The notes beneath the pieces are model-generated. The model saw nothing but the letters and a program-made list of their open reading frames with translations. It was not told the DNA's origin and did no database searches. The position numbers and the translations under genes were made by a program. From Dromaius novaehollandiae (Eukaryota > Chordata > Aves > Casuariiformes > Dromaiidae): DNA of 64,000 nucleotides. The stretch lies in NCBI RefSeq assembly GCF_036370855.1, contig NC_088102.1:20627001-20691000 (forward strand), in the 5' to 3' direction. Positions 11,940 through 25,174 of this stretch are shown piece by piece. How positions within the stretch are numbered: position 1 is the stretch's first letter; every line of letters begins with the position of its first letter.

Positions 11940-12400
11940 GCATGGCAATGGGCGTAATTTTGGGCTCGCGGTAGGTTCAAGCTGTTCTGGCCGTAGGCGC
12001 AGAGCTTGCGTGCAGGCGGCGTGGCTTCTGCTATTAAGGGACTCATTTGGGAAACAGTTTTGATGAAATCCGAGGATTAAGGATAGTGCTGCTCGCCTAA
12101 TTAACTTGTGGCTTCATTCTGCACAGGCAGGGCGTGGGGGGGGCCAACACCCTCTTTGGAAAGCAGCGTGGGGATGACCAAATGGGTGTGTGTGCAGCTC
12201 ACATCACAATTCCTTTGATGGGTGCTCTGGCAAAATGCTGTTAAGGGGTTTAAAAGGAACAAATTGTCCCTGACTGGCAAGTAAACTGGACAGGATTATC
12301 TGACTCTTCACAGCTTGTCAGGCAAGCAGAGCGGCTGTTTTTATTTCTGTGCCAGAGGCTGGACAGAGGAAGTGTAATAATTCTTTGACCTGCTTTTTTT
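11940..12400. other. Non-coding stretch after the tRNA
   Basis: GC content falls away from the CpG island. No exon or repeat was recognised before the poly-T tract. Confidence 0.5.
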
Positions 12401-12424
12401 CTTTTTTTTTTTTTTTTTTTTTTT
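12394..12424. repeat. Poly-T tract
   Basis: Seven T, one C, then 23 T. It could be the reverse-strand poly(A) tail of an old retroposed copy, but I recognise no source sequence on its left side, where such a copy would lie. It is probably a simple repeat. Confidence 0.8.
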
Positions 12425-12429
12425 GCTTT

Positions 12430-15400
12430 TGGGTTATAGAAAGAGCGAAAAAGCTCAGCACAAATTCTCTTGAGCACCACACTTTAAAAATATGCATTAT
12501 TTTTTTTAAGAGAAAAACTGTGAGCAAGGCATTCAGTGTCTGGCATTGCAAACATCACATCAGTCGTTACCAACATCAAGCAGGAAATTTAATATATATG
12601 TTTTGGCAAGGGGAAAGGCCAACACCTGCAGTGCGCGTGTTGCAAGCGTCTCAAACCGCGGTATAGTTGTTGAAAACGCGCGTGACTGGTGGAGGCCGCA
12701 GCAGGCGCCATGTCGAGGGGAGATGTGGGGCACTGCAGCCAGCTCTGAACCGCTCCGGCTGGTACGTGGCACGACAGCCTCCCTCCAGGGTCCTTCCTCT
12801 GCTGAGAGCAGATCGAGGCTGTGGCGACGCACAGGGTTGTAGGAGTTGCCATTGCTGTGATGAAAGGACCAGACGATGGACAGGGGGCATCCTTGGGGCA
12901 GGATTCATCCTATACTATGAGGCCCAACAAGTCCTAAGAGCACTTGAACTTGCTGCATTTTGGGGTTGTTGCGCAGTTTGCTTGGAGTGACCTGTTTGCA
13001 GTGTTGGTTCCCCATCTTGTCCGGGAAAATAGCACTTTGTCCTAACCGCAGTGTTACCGGTTGACTAACATAAACCAGGTCCTCCTTGGTTCAGTAGTCA
13101 TCCCAAAGTCTTTGAAGGAGATCCTTGGAGGTGGGGACAAAAGCTGTCCCGTGAGAGGCTCTGCTTTCTCCAGGGACTGGCCAGAGAAATGGCCTTGGCA
13201 CAACATGGCTACAGTCTCTCTGCGGAAGGGGAGTGGGGCTCTGCCGTGCCTGATCGGAGCCTTAGCAGATCTCTGGTGTGCCGCTTGCACAGACCGTCTT
13301 ACCAAGCAGTCATGCTCGTGCTCATAAAAGGCTGTGTAATTTGTTTAGTCTAAGCGTAACTGAAAACATAACTGAATATGCAGAAACTGCCCCTGCCACA
13401 TGGGCTCCAGCATGATCAATGTCTGACTCCCAGCGACAGGGCTATGGTGTTTTAATCGTGGAAGGCAGGATCCTACATGTGATGCTTGCCTGCTATGTTC
13501 GGCACGTCCAATCGATTTTATAGCAGTAGGGTATGTCTGTTCCTGTTTGCTGTAGCTATATATGTAAACTACCATGGAGGCTTTTTTAAAACACTGACAG
13601 GTTGATACATGTGCCTTTATAGCAGTTTGGAAGTGTGAGTGGGAGCTAAGCCACCTAATGTTAGCATTTAAATTATGCTTCCATTTTAGGCATCTACTAA
13701 ACGAATCCTGTTTTTTTTCCTGTACATAACATGTTGTTATATAATCAGTGAAGAGAGGTAGATGCTCTTGAAAGCCTCCAGAGGGAGAGCCTGCTCATCA
13801 GACTTCGGTGTCTAAGCTTATGTGGAGCAGTTCTGGACGTATTCAAAGACATCTACGCTCACCGGTAGCTATACGGGGAACTCAGGTACTTTGGGGACAC
13901 TGTCACAGAGCACCTCAAAAATGGGCCCCAAATGGGCTGAATCTCCTGTAACAGCCGGAAAGCAGGGGAAGCAAGGGTGGGTGCAGGGACAAGGGGCTGC
14001 CCATGTTGCTTCGCTTTGGAGAACTGTTATCCAAGATCGTTTCATCCGCAAGCACCATAGCGGTGGGGCTACAACGGGCACGGCCGTCGCCAGCAGACAC
14101 GGTGATGACAAACGTGGCCGCTGTAGTGCGGGGACCCCGTGCGAAGCCTTCCCCCGCTGCTTCTGCCTGGGAGGCCTTGGCCCTCCATGTAGCTACGGAT
14201 ACTGCATGGGCAGTGAAAGAAGTTTATTTATTACCTTCATCACCTGCTTCCTAAAATTTTGAGTTTTCTACTGGTGTGATTAAATTTTCATTTCTCAGAG
14301 CTGTATCTTTATGATTAAAAAGGGCATATTTTTTTTAAAAAAGAGCAGTCTTTTGCAGTTGTTCCGCATGGCAGAGCGAGGCACTCGTTGCTCCCACTGA
14401 CCCCACGGAGATCTGCAGGGGCTCAGGGGGCAGTGGCTGAGCCCGCCGTGGCCCCACGCCGTGCCCCTCTGTCTGTCTGTCCGTCCGTTAGCACTGCACA
14501 GTGGTGGAAGAGCAATTAGCACCGCTTCCAGCTGCCCCGACACATACGGGTGCGGGAGCGGACAGTTGGGGATGCACCAGGCCTTCCCCGAGCTCTTCCT
14601 CACCGCCATCTCCATCCCCCATGAGATACCCATATACCATTCCCTGATCCCAACCTAGGACTGACCAAAACACCTCTTCTGTCCTCTACAAGTGACGCAG
14701 TCAAAGGTCTCTGCTCTCCATTGACTGTTAAAGCTATATCCGTAACAGCTTTTTTTACTGCCACCGAGAAACGTGTCAAAGCTTTGCTCTGGAAAGCTGA
14801 GGTGACCTTCACGAGGTCCGGTGACACGGCCGTTGGTGCCGTGATTAGAAAATGTCTCTACATTTCGTTTCTCTGACCTGTGCTGAGGGCCCTGACGATG
14901 CTAACGGTCGACGTTTTCGTTTCGGACTGCTAGCAGAGCCCCTGAGCATTACCGCAGTGTCTGCAGGGACAGATGTCTGCCATGACTGCCAGGCAGCCTG
15001 AGTTCATCTTGGAGATTTGTCTCCTTGTTATGCTTTTTCCAGGAAATATATACCCATCCTGCTCGGTTCAACAGTAGGAGGCCTTACACAAGAAGAATCT
15101 GTTTTCTTCACGGGTATACTGATTTTTCTTTCCAGATATGTAACAAGAATTGACATATCTAAGCCTATTTTATTGCAGTGTGATATAATTTCTGACACTG
15201 GGAATCAAAGTGAATGACTGTGAAACTGATTTAGCCATCAGAGGCATCAGAGAGAGAAAAATGAAATAGATACTCTTTCAATATTGCACATGCTTTACTG
15301 TTGTACAGATGCTGCCAAATCATCGTGCACTTGTGAAAAACAAGCCAAACAACCTCCCTCCCACCAAACTCCACACACATTTAAAATCTAAGATTAATAG

Positions 15401-18400
15401 AGAATGTTTCCATTGCTTTAATCAGAAAAGAACCGGAGAAGTCCTGACTTGTGTTTCAGGGCTCATTCCTAAATATTCAAAGCTCAATGACTGCAGATTT
15501 GTGCCCATGAGGTAAGGCCAAAAAGTGAAATTAGTGGCATTGTTTTCTTCAGCTGCCATGAATGCAGCAATGAAGGTCTTCAATGAATAATGAACATGTG
15601 TACTCTTAATAAACTCAGGTGTTAATAATAACAGCTACAAAAAAAATGTGTTTGTTTTCTAAAGATACTATTTTTAGTCAGACAGTGCCCTTTTAATTCT
15701 ATTCTTCTGGTTGCTAAAGCAATAAGAAATTCCCTGTGCATGACAAAGCTATCATCCTCCTAGTCAGTCCTCCAGGCTGTTCCATATCTTGGTGCCTGCT
15801 CACTTATTTTTATAAGTTTAACAGACCTGCTGAATTCTGGAGAGTTCTTCTCGTAGGGCATCATTAAGAAATTTTCAAGAGTTACTTGAAGCTGGGTAGA
15901 AAGGAACATGATATAGAAGTTGAACCCCAAAATCACCTGCCATAATACTGATCCAGTCTGGTATATACAGACCTCCAGACCTAGTTGTCTCCTTGTTCCT
16001 CTTCCTCTTCCTCAGTCATAAAATCTCTCCCTGTTTAAAAAAAAAAAGTAATTAAAATACCATTGGTCAAGGCCAGACACATCCTCAGACAAAGTGGGAG
16101 CTCAGTGCATTAGGACTTTGAATGATGACATGAGACAATCTTCACGGGGGAGTAACAATAGATAAATCTGCACTTACAGGTATTCTTGGCAAAATATATT
16201 TCTGAGCCAGTTAGCCATGTTCAAGTAGTGAACCCATTTGGCTTCTCATGTGGATGTTATTTACTGTGATGTTAGCATATGAATTCGGATGCTTTAAAAA
16301 AACAGGAGCCTTTTTGGTAATGGGAAAGTACAGAGGAATTTAAGCTATCAGTGTTTGTCAGGAGAATGTCTAAGTATTGTGTTTTAAAGACAAATGTTAT
16401 TTTCTATATTTTTAGGGAAGTTTTCCTAACAATTGAAGAGTAGAAGAAAAACAGACAGAAATGTCTTCTTGCAGCTCCCCAAGATATTTAACCAACTGTG
16501 CAGTATGTGATCCTAACCTCGTGTATATTTTATTATCTGTATCTGTCTACAGGTGTTGATGGTGTTCTCTAGTAGAGAAGTGTTGCCAAAGGTAAACCGT
16601 GGGGTTTTTTTCTGTATAGTTTATTATAACCTAATGTTGGGAACATCTGGTCCTGACAGTACAGGATCTAGGTCACAATATAGTGAAAAGCATAGAGCAG
16701 TAGAGGAGAAGGCCTTCTAAAAATCTTGTGTACGTGTGGTTTATTATGACTTGAGAATGAATGAAAAAGCGAGAGAGCTTGAGTTTAGAAAGGACAAAGC
16801 ACTGTTCACTGTCTTGCCTACTTCTCTAGGACTGATCTATAGACTTGCCCAGTTCCCCACCCCTTCCAGTCGATATTGCCAAGCCTGCCCACTTCTCCTG
16901 TGAAAGAAGGGAAAGCTGTGTGGAAATCAGGGAGTAAAAGCCGGTACACAGCTAATGACCAGAGGTCAGCCGGTGCACAGTCATTCGATGAAGGGGCGAG
17001 TTGGCCAGGGCAGACCCATAGGAGCCCCAGAAGCACGAGCTCCCAGGCAGTTCCCCAGGCTCCTTGCTGTGCTCTGGTCAAACCTGCAGGCAAAATAAGC
17101 AGTCCTATGAAAAAGACATGGTTCAGGGAACTGCAAAGCTTATCTTGATATGAGCATAAATTAATCAGGAGATGGTAAATGGAGAAATTTTGCTATAAAA
17201 TAAGGCTATCGACTGTGTATCAATCTCTGTTCAAGTCAGAGGGGCTGCTTGCTGACACTGAAGTAAACAGAAAGCTAACCAATGCTGTGTGTATCTGACT
17301 GCCCATCTGCATATCTCTGATTTTCTCTCAGAGAGACCTTGTGCATAGACTTCTCAGATGTAAAGCACATTCGTTCCTTCTGAGGATAATTAAAGGAGTT
17401 CTTCCTTTTGGTCACGAAGTTACAGGCTATTTTTGGACAAGAATGCTGTTAGTTGCCATCCCCGTGCTGTATGCATGAGACTAGCTAATAACCATGGTGC
17501 CGGTACGTGCAAACAGTCTCGAATCGCGATACATTCCTCCTGAAAAACGGTTGGGAATATGTCTGCTCATTGCCTTCAAAGCCTTGGTGTTGTTGATCAC
17601 ATTGCCACTGCAAAAACTTTAATCCATACCAAAAGCCATTCATAATGGTAAAATAATAAAGAGCGAAACCACAAAGATGAGTATTTCTCACTTCATGTAG
17701 CAGCTGTACAGAGACAGCTGTCACTACTAATGGGCTAGTATTTTCTTAGACTCATAAAACAGTATTAAAGAGCGATACCATTGTGATATGCAATAAAAAG
17801 ACTGTAACTTAAACAGGACCTTGTCCTTCTGTAGAGGCTTCAGCAAGATGAGCATTTCTATGCTTAATTTGCATTGGAAGCAATGTGTGGGTTTTTTAAA
17901 TAATTAGAGGAAGCTTGAATTTAAGACCCTGGAGTATAATACATGAGAGACCTTTCCTGGGAATTAGAAATTGCTTATAGCTGTTTATAACTTTTTGTGC
18001 ATTGGGTAATATGAGTATCACATTTTGTTTGGACTTATCATTTTAGAATTACCTGCTGCAAGAATTTGGTATTTGCATGTTTAATCTGCAGCAAAGTACT
18101 TACATCATAGTTACTACTTCTAACTTGTTTTATTCTAGAAGGTAGATGAGAAAAGTCCCCAGCAACTAACTAAATTAAGCATATCTACAGTATTTCCAGA
18201 AGTGGGCTTTGGTGGAGACTAGTGATTAGTTAGAGGAAAAACAGTTGAATTTCAATATGGATATTTTTTAAATCCTGAGTTTGCAAAGAAACAATAGGAT
18301 GTGCATCCAGCTGTTACCCTGAGTGTGACTGGTAATACAGTTTGTTCACTGCTTTTCAATCATTACTTAATTAAATTTGTAAATGTTATATAATGAATTG

Positions 18401-19550
18401 GAAAGAGGTCTGACTTTTGGTGCGGAGGAAGCTCTGCCTTTGCTAACGTACCCTTCCAGTTAGTAGGCTACTAAGGAGAGGTGTGAGAAAACTCTCTACT
18501 TCTCTGACATTTTGAACAGAAGGTTTTTTTCTATGATTTTTATATTTTTCCTTGTATTTAATGAGTTTCCTGAGCTCTGCAGATCTATTCTTCCAAGAGG
18601 CTGATAGAAATGCTGGTGCATCTGAGCCTCTTTCAGTGAATAATAGCAGCCATTATTCAACGTAAAACTTTCAAAATGACTGTCTTGGCACAGCTACAGC
18701 GGATGTCCAGGGAAATCAAATACCTGCATGCCATGAGAGCACCAGCCTCACCTTGCAAAGAAGGGCCATGGGAGTCCACTAGAGTTTTTGAACTAGCCAG
18801 GCTGGTTTTATTTAAAAAAATGTTAATTCAGATGTCATAATTAACAACTTAATGACTATAGTTCTGCAGACTGTTTATACCCTTTACCACCGCAGCAGTG
18901 AAAACAGAATTGAAATGCACAGTCAGGACTGCTCTCAAATCACCTTGTTGCCCCTGCAAACATTTCGGCAAGGGTGCTGGCTTTCTTGGCGCATAGTTAC
19001 TGCCAGCTCTGCCTTCTGGGAGCAGAAATGTCTGTCTGCTTTTTCTTCCAAAAGTAGGACCACGTCTCAAAGGCTCTGTGGCAGTGTATGTGCTGCCGTC
19101 AACGATGTGATTCCCTAAAGTGGGGAAATACCAGGCTGAGCTTTAACTTGTATAGCTATGTACCAATAGCTGGAAAAATGCAGCAGCCTGGAGTTGAGGA
19201 GCTAGACACCTGAGTCAGTGCCAGCATGACTGGCTGGCTTTTACAGCCCAAGCGGAGCCTGTGGCGCTTCGCTCTTAGGGGACCTTAAGGCTGCTTTTTG
19301 GAAGCTTGAATTCATGGACTCCAGTGAGCAGCGCGCGAGTCTGAGCTGGTCTTTCTGGGCTTGCGTTTCCCCACGTGCTGAGCCAATTTGCTTGTTCCAG
19401 GTTTGAGCCAGAGAGTTACCCAAAGCGTCAGCCCTGTGGCTGATGAAGGAGTTCGGGTCTGACGGAGAGCCGGGGTCCTGAGCTTGCCCGGCAAGAGAGA
19501 TGTAACTTGCTGCAGTGAGCTAGCTGTGATATGCTACACCACCACTGCTG
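12430..19550. other. Non-coding stretch, mixed GC
   Basis: No gene could be supported. GC and CpG are moderately raised at about 12610-12860, 13900-14180 and 14350-14480, where overlapping frames open on both strands without domain-like content. A frame of 146 codons at 13822-14262 has no signal peptide, domain or coding periodicity that I can see. A short degenerate GTCT/GTCC tandem repeat lies at 14471-14488. From about 15000 the sequence becomes AT-rich and featureless. Confidence 0.5.
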
Positions 19551-19555
19551 CTTGT

Positions 19556-19657
19556 TTAACTTAAAAATGTCAGTCAGCCAATTAGTTCAGTGAAGCTTTT
19601 CAAAACATTGCCTGTGAGGTTATTATAATTAAAGCGCTAACACAAATCGCCTACATT
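19556..19657 (+). repeat. Direct repeat copy 1 (about 100 bp)
   Basis: This segment aligns with 22139-22242 in the same orientation. Hand alignment of the central 87 bases gives about 20 mismatches and no gap. A 16-bp block, GTTATTATAATTAAAG, is identical in both and contains TAATTA-type homeodomain cores. Similarity fades on both sides. The two copies are either an old local duplication or two members of a dispersed family that I do not recognise. Retention of the core could mean regulatory use. Confidence 0.75.
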
Positions 19658-19659
19658 CC

Positions 19660-22135
19660 CAGTGCTGAGTCGCGGAGAAGAAATCGCAGCACTGGGCTGA
19701 GTCTGAGTCTGATAGAAAATGTGCAGATAAAACCTTCTCATTAGAATTAGATTTTTTTTTCGTATCTGGTCTTCATGGTGATTTTTCATCTCTCTGCCCC
19801 ATTCTGCGTATCTTGCTTGGCACGACAGCGTGCCGGCTGAATTCTCCTCCAGCCAGCTGACAGCAAAGCAGACTGCTGAAGCCTTGCAGGTGCCCATGGT
19901 AAGCTGGGGCTGTTACTGCGTATAGCCCCCTATAGCGCAGCCCGGCTGGGCGCCAGCTGCGCTGGGGCAGTGGGAGGAAGCCGCTGTGCAGCTGCGGAGA
20001 GGAGCCCATGACGGCGTCCAAGCGCGGTGGCATCAACGGCGAGGAATCAGTTCTTGCTCCTCCCTTTGGAGCTGCAAAATGCCAGGGGCCGGCTGCCCTC
20101 ACAGTTGATAAACACATCTGAGGAAATGTCAGACCGGTTCAGGCGAGTCCAATACTCCTAAACCACCGCTGACAGGAGCCCGTATATCATCCAGCCCTCA
20201 GAGATGCTGCTGTAGCGGCTCGAGCCTCTGATCCAGTGTGTCTTTCATCCATTCCTCCATCCTCCCCTGGGCTTTCCACCCATCTTTGCTCTCTTGGGTC
20301 CGTGCTGCTTCGACCCTTCATTTGCATTCATCTCTTATGGTTCTAATCTGCTTTTTAAAAGCCGGTCTCTGATTTATATCTCTTTGTTCCTTTATGCCAT
20401 CCCAGAAGCTATTAGAGGTGCTGTTTTCAACACATTGTCACAGACAAGTTCAATCTTTTTTTAAAAAAATGACTCCTTAAAAATAAATAGATTTTCCTCT
20501 GATGATTTTTCAGTTTCCTTTTTTGGAAGACATTTACATCCTACTATTCTAGCACTTGTAGTGTCATTTAATATTCAGCTTGGCTTTTCTGCTTCCACAG
20601 GCGTTCAGTTTCCTTTCGGCTAAGGAAAAAAATCTAGGTGAAGATGTAATGCAACTGGACAATTAGCCACTAAAAATAGTTTACTAAAGGTCTGGGCAAT
20701 ACAGAGACCTCTATAAACGTCAGATTTGCAGACGATGTGTCTGAGCAGTTTGCTTAATCCTTCATGCTCTGCTAAATGATTTACCACGGCTGCTCCTTAA
20801 TAAACCTTCCTGAACCCACTATATTCTCCTGTTATCAACAGTCATCAAACTTGTAAATATAGTTGTCCACCACGGCTTACAGAGTTTAAGTTGAAAATAA
20901 AATTCTGAAGCAAGATTATGCTGACATCTATCTTGTTTTGTCTTATCATATTTGTGACCTATTTGCTTAAGTCAAAAGGATAAAATGATACCAGCATCTG
21001 TTATTCAGTGGTAATTGAAATAAAATCATGTAATGGAGTAGGTAAAATTAAAGTCCAATGGGTGTTCATTAGAAACGGAGTTACCAGAATTTGAGACCTG
21101 CTCCATTCAGCTGTGCCTCCTGCTTCAGTGCATTTCCTGCAAATGAAAGCGACATCGGTTCAGTTTACTTAGTGCTCTGTGGCAGAGCCAAGTTCTAGCA
21201 TCCTTAGCCAGGATTTTACTCTTACCTAAGTCAAAACTCCCAGTGACTTCAGCCTGAGAAAATGTTGACTAGATACTGAGTAAGGATTTCAGCATTTGAC
21301 TCTCCGTGATTACAACATCATCAGCCCATGTGTAAAAATTGTGTGGATAGAAGGAACTATATTAGCATTAAATATTGGTGAAATGCAAGAGTAGGTTGGG
21401 AGCTCTACCATAAGTTCTGCTTACAAGTCATGCTTGACTTTTAAGGGTAAGGTACAAGTTACCACTTGTTAGCCTGGACCATCAGAATGGAAAGATTGCT
21501 AAATTCTGCTGTTAATGGGGTGTTCATCTTTTGATCATCATATACCCTGAATTTCTGAGATGTGTTTCTTGTAGGTAAAGCAAGAGTATGGTATGATTTT
21601 TAATTAGTGTATTCATTACCTCCCCATGTACAACAGTTCCTGTCTTGCTTGCTATTGACTCTCAACTTTCTGTATTTTTTATCTGAGTATCCAAAAACAA
21701 ACTGACCCCCAAATCCTTTCTTTGCCTCCCTATTCTGCTCCTACAAGGTGAAATTCAGGTCAATTTTTTGTATGTCTTAACAGGGTGTTTTCTCATGCTA
21801 GTCAGTAGTTTCCATTTCTATCCTGAAAGAAGCATGCGAAGGTTTTTGATGGATGTGTTGGAGTTAACACCAAACAGTTTTGTGATGGCAAAGAGTGATG
21901 GTGAGAAAACAAGGAAAAGGAACCCTTACAGAGGCTGGGAGCTGTTTACCCAAACAAGGCTTTGCGGTTTTCTGAGGCTTCCAAAACACAGTAACAATGT
22001 AACATGACAACTAATGCTAAGGATGATCAAAGCTGTTATCTTGAGAAGACTTAGCTATTGAAAATTAGTGAAGGATATAATTATACTGATTGTTAGCTGC
22101 ATTCCAAATTATTATCTGTAACAATAAAATTATTA
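19660..22135. other. Non-coding stretch between the direct repeats
   Basis: No gene. At about 19800-20110 there is a modest GC rise. The segment 20440-20900 has the look of a conserved non-coding element: balanced A/T runs, several TAAT-type and AATTAG motifs and no simple repeats. Only an alignment could show conservation. Confidence 0.4.
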
Positions 22136-22138
22136 ACC

Positions 22139-22242
22139 GTTAAGCTTTAAAAAGCCAGTCAACTAATAAGTTCAGGGGAGCTATTCAAAACACTGTCCTT
22201 GAAGTTATTATAATTAAAGTCCTAATACACGCAGTTTACATT
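22139..22242 (+). repeat. Direct repeat copy 2 (about 100 bp)
   Basis: Partner of 19556-19657, about 2.6 kb downstream in the same orientation. It shares the identical 16-bp core at about 22204-22219. Divergence of roughly one base in four implies an old event. No target-site duplication, poly(A) tail or tRNA-like head is evident, so it is not a typical young SINE. Confidence 0.75.
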
Positions 22243-22244
22243 TC

Positions 22245-24735
22245 AACCTTAAATTGCAGTGTAGCTTGCGCTGCACAAATTGGCCAAAAGCCAGGACCAT
22301 GCACTCTTGTAAAAAGTAGACCACAGCCCAGACGTTGATGAGAGAATTCGTTCGAAGTGTAGGCAGTCACAGCAGGCAGCCGAGGCTGGGTGGACCAAGA
22401 GCAGCGAGGGCTATGGAGGAATGGCTGGTGACTCTTGAATCCAGAGGTCAGGCACGCTTTCACACTGGCACATTTCTGAGCTGCCAGTCATCCCTAATGA
22501 AACCTCAAGACTTGTGCTGAAGGACCCCCCCGCCCCCTTGCCTGCTCCCCACCCTTGCCAAGCAGTTACGCTGCAGGAGGAATTTAGGAAGCCAAAGATG
22601 TCCTAAGGCTTGCTGTTTGACTTGGGGCAATGACCTGTCGTTACACCCTTATCTTAATTGGGTTGTTAATTACAGGCAGTCTGCCTTTGTGCAGTTTGTC
22701 TTTGGATCAAATATTGCCCCTTTTTTTCCACGTCCCCTGTAGACAAGCTCTTAGGTGACTCTTGCTAATAACCTCATTTCTATGACACTGCGAAGGCCGC
22801 AAGACCCACAGGCAAAAACTATAGATCAGTTTCTTGTACTTAAAACACAGATAAGGTAAGTTATAATTTAAAATCCTCCTGAGGGAGAGATTAGTCTTGC
22901 ATGGTCTGGTAGCTGTCCCTGACCTTGCTGATAGAAAGAATATGACCCAAAGGAAAGCTGATAGAGAAAGGAGCATTTTAGTCCCAAAATATTTCTTATT
23001 AAAGATGTGTATTCACTTCACGGATAAGAATAGAAACTATTACTTGATGTTCTGTATTCAAAGATAGGAAAAGGAACAGTCTAAACTCTTATTATTAGTA
23101 AAGGTTTATTATTATATATTAATAAAAAAGCCTAGAAAAGAAAAGTTTAGGAAAAGCATATAAAAATATAGTAGACTACATCCAGATGTAATATACAGCT
23201 TAAGCAAATGTGAACCAGTCCAATGTGATCCAATTAACTATGGCAGCCTGTCAGCTAGTTACTACAGGTGACTAGATGTGTGCTTGGAGCCTGCCTCAGT
23301 TGCTCAGTTAATGTCTCTCAGCTGATGAAGACCAGTAACTTAGGAAGGTCTGCATGCATACTCTTTGTAAATAATTGTACAGGTGCATACTCCAAAATCC
23401 CCTCGTTCTTCCCACATTATCCATTTTACTTATCAAAATTTATGCCTTGTAGTCATTGACCTGAAAGTATCAATTCACTCACTGTGAATTAATATAAATA
23501 TATTGTACAATCTGTGAATCAATGAATATTTTGATAAAATTGTAGATGCTTTAAGATATAAACAGTAAACACCAGTTGGATAGATTTGTATGGGCATGTG
23601 CCTTTCCCACCTGGGACTGAGTGTTACAAGAAATTCATCGTGGGGCTGGTACAATCAAACAGAATTTGTCTGCTTCACCTTATGGGCCTGAAGCTGGTAT
23701 TTCTCTCCTTCCTGCCTATCTACATGCGGAGCCAGGTGCTTTCTGAGATCTCCTCAGGGAGTGGCATTTTTTCCACCTGGCAAAGTGATAGGATCCTTGG
23801 GGGAAGGCGCACTGGGGAAGAGAAACTCAAGCACAGCGAGGTGTCATGTGCTGTAATGCAAAACTTCCCATCATTTCCTAGCAAAAAAAAAAAAAAAAAG
23901 CTTATGGATAGAGATACCCCTGACAAGCACATTGGCAATCACTGACAAGCAACGTGTCAGGCTTGCTGGGTCTCGGTCATGATGGCTCCTTGCCTCTGCC
24001 CTGAACCAGCCTCACAGCTTAGCCACTGCTCTCCCGCAGGGATGCTTTAGTGCTGCCAGACTGACCGCCTGCCCTAGCACCGTCACTTTGTGATGGGCGA
24101 CGCGACGGTAAGTGAAGGTATGGGCTGGCACGCTTCCTCCGCACCGAGCAGCTCTCTCTGGTGGCTCAAAATCTCCCATTTTAACTCCAGGTACGCGGGA
24201 ACAGATGCTCCACGCCGGGAAGGAGTGCAGTGCTTTAAAAGCTGGCTCAACGCCAGACTGGAGTGGGAACGTCACTGACTGCTCTCCGAGCATGCCTTTT
24301 CCGCAGCTGACAGGCCTATTTTATGCTGCTATACTGTAGGCCATATTCCCTGAGTTTGCGACTGAAGAGTGTCACCTGAGACCGCAACGACTTCACTGAA
24401 CTGAACTGCCAGTGCCTCTACTACACTCCCCGCTCCGGAAAGCCAAGTTACTCTCTTGGAAAGAAATTAGCTTGGTTTAACAGACTCTATATTGATAAAT
24501 ACAACCTGGCCGTTTCTTGTCATCTTTATGTCTCTAGATGCTCGTACACAGATTGTTTCGTGTTTTGTTATGGTATCTTTGCAGCTATTAAGCTTAAGCT
24601 GGCTAGTGTATAGTTTTCCAGCTTCTCCATTCTCTGTGGAAGAGTACTAGATTTGTTTACTCAGTCTGCTGTGTATTCTTAAAGTAGTTCAGATTGCTTC
24701 AGTTATTTCAGTTATTTCTTTGAAGCTGAATTTCA
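22245..24735. other. Non-coding stretch with small palindromes
   Basis: No gene supported. A 17-base poly-A run lies at 23883-23899. Within 23472-23511 there is an inverted repeat, AATTCAC/GTGAATT with a 5-nt loop, and a perfect 10-bp palindrome, ATTGTACAAT (23502-23511). A frame of 119 codons at 23586-23945 reads through the poly-A run as a lysine stretch and is judged spurious. Confidence 0.5.
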
Positions 24736-24739
24736 TCAG

Positions 24740-25170
24740 GCTTTGCTATCAAGCACATGTCTCTCATCTAAATATTTGCCAGTCTGTTCTCTCCTAGTCC
24801 TACCTCATGTTCCAGCATCACTTAAATGTGTTACCAGTCTGGTCATAGCTAATGCTTTTATGAAGGCTCAAGTAAGGAACACTTTGTCCTTTTATGTTTT
24901 ATCTACCATTTTTCACCATTCTTGTTTAAGACCAATGAAATACTCTTCACCCATTATCCTGAATGTATTTATAAAACCTTTTCTCATTGCCTTTTATGTC
25001 CCTTGCTGGTTGCAGCTCATTTTATGCCTTACGCTTTCTGACGTTATCTGTAAATCTCTTTAAGTTATGTTCAGCAAGTGTCCGTGTTTCCATTTTTAAA
25101 CAATTCATTTTTGATTTTCAGGTCATTAGCAAGCTCTTGATGTTCTTGATATTGATCATTTATACTTCTT
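24740..25170. other. Pyrimidine-biased segment, possible old repeat
   Basis: The + strand is strongly T/C-rich for about 430 bp, unlike its flanks. A 106-codon frame (24743-25063) is open because the bias gives hydrophobic Leu/Phe/Ser/Cys codons. The texture resembles the reverse complement of an old retroelement's purine-rich part, but I cannot name a family. Confidence 0.25.
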
Positions 25171-25174
25171 ATCT

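Noticed and set aside
11337..11948. 203-codon frame on the minus strand across the CpG island and tRNA
   Set aside because: Its first part is the antisense translation of the tRNA-Thr gene (the familiar 'SNSRPLVYKT' type artefact) and the rest is GC-driven Pro/Ala/Arg-rich low complexity.
13822..14262. 146-codon frame on the plus strand
   Set aside because: Long for the region but with no recognisable domain. An overlapping antisense frame is also open and no exon boundaries fit.
23586..23945. 119-codon plus-strand frame
   Set aside because: It reads through a 17-base poly-A tract as lysines, which indicates a non-coding frame.
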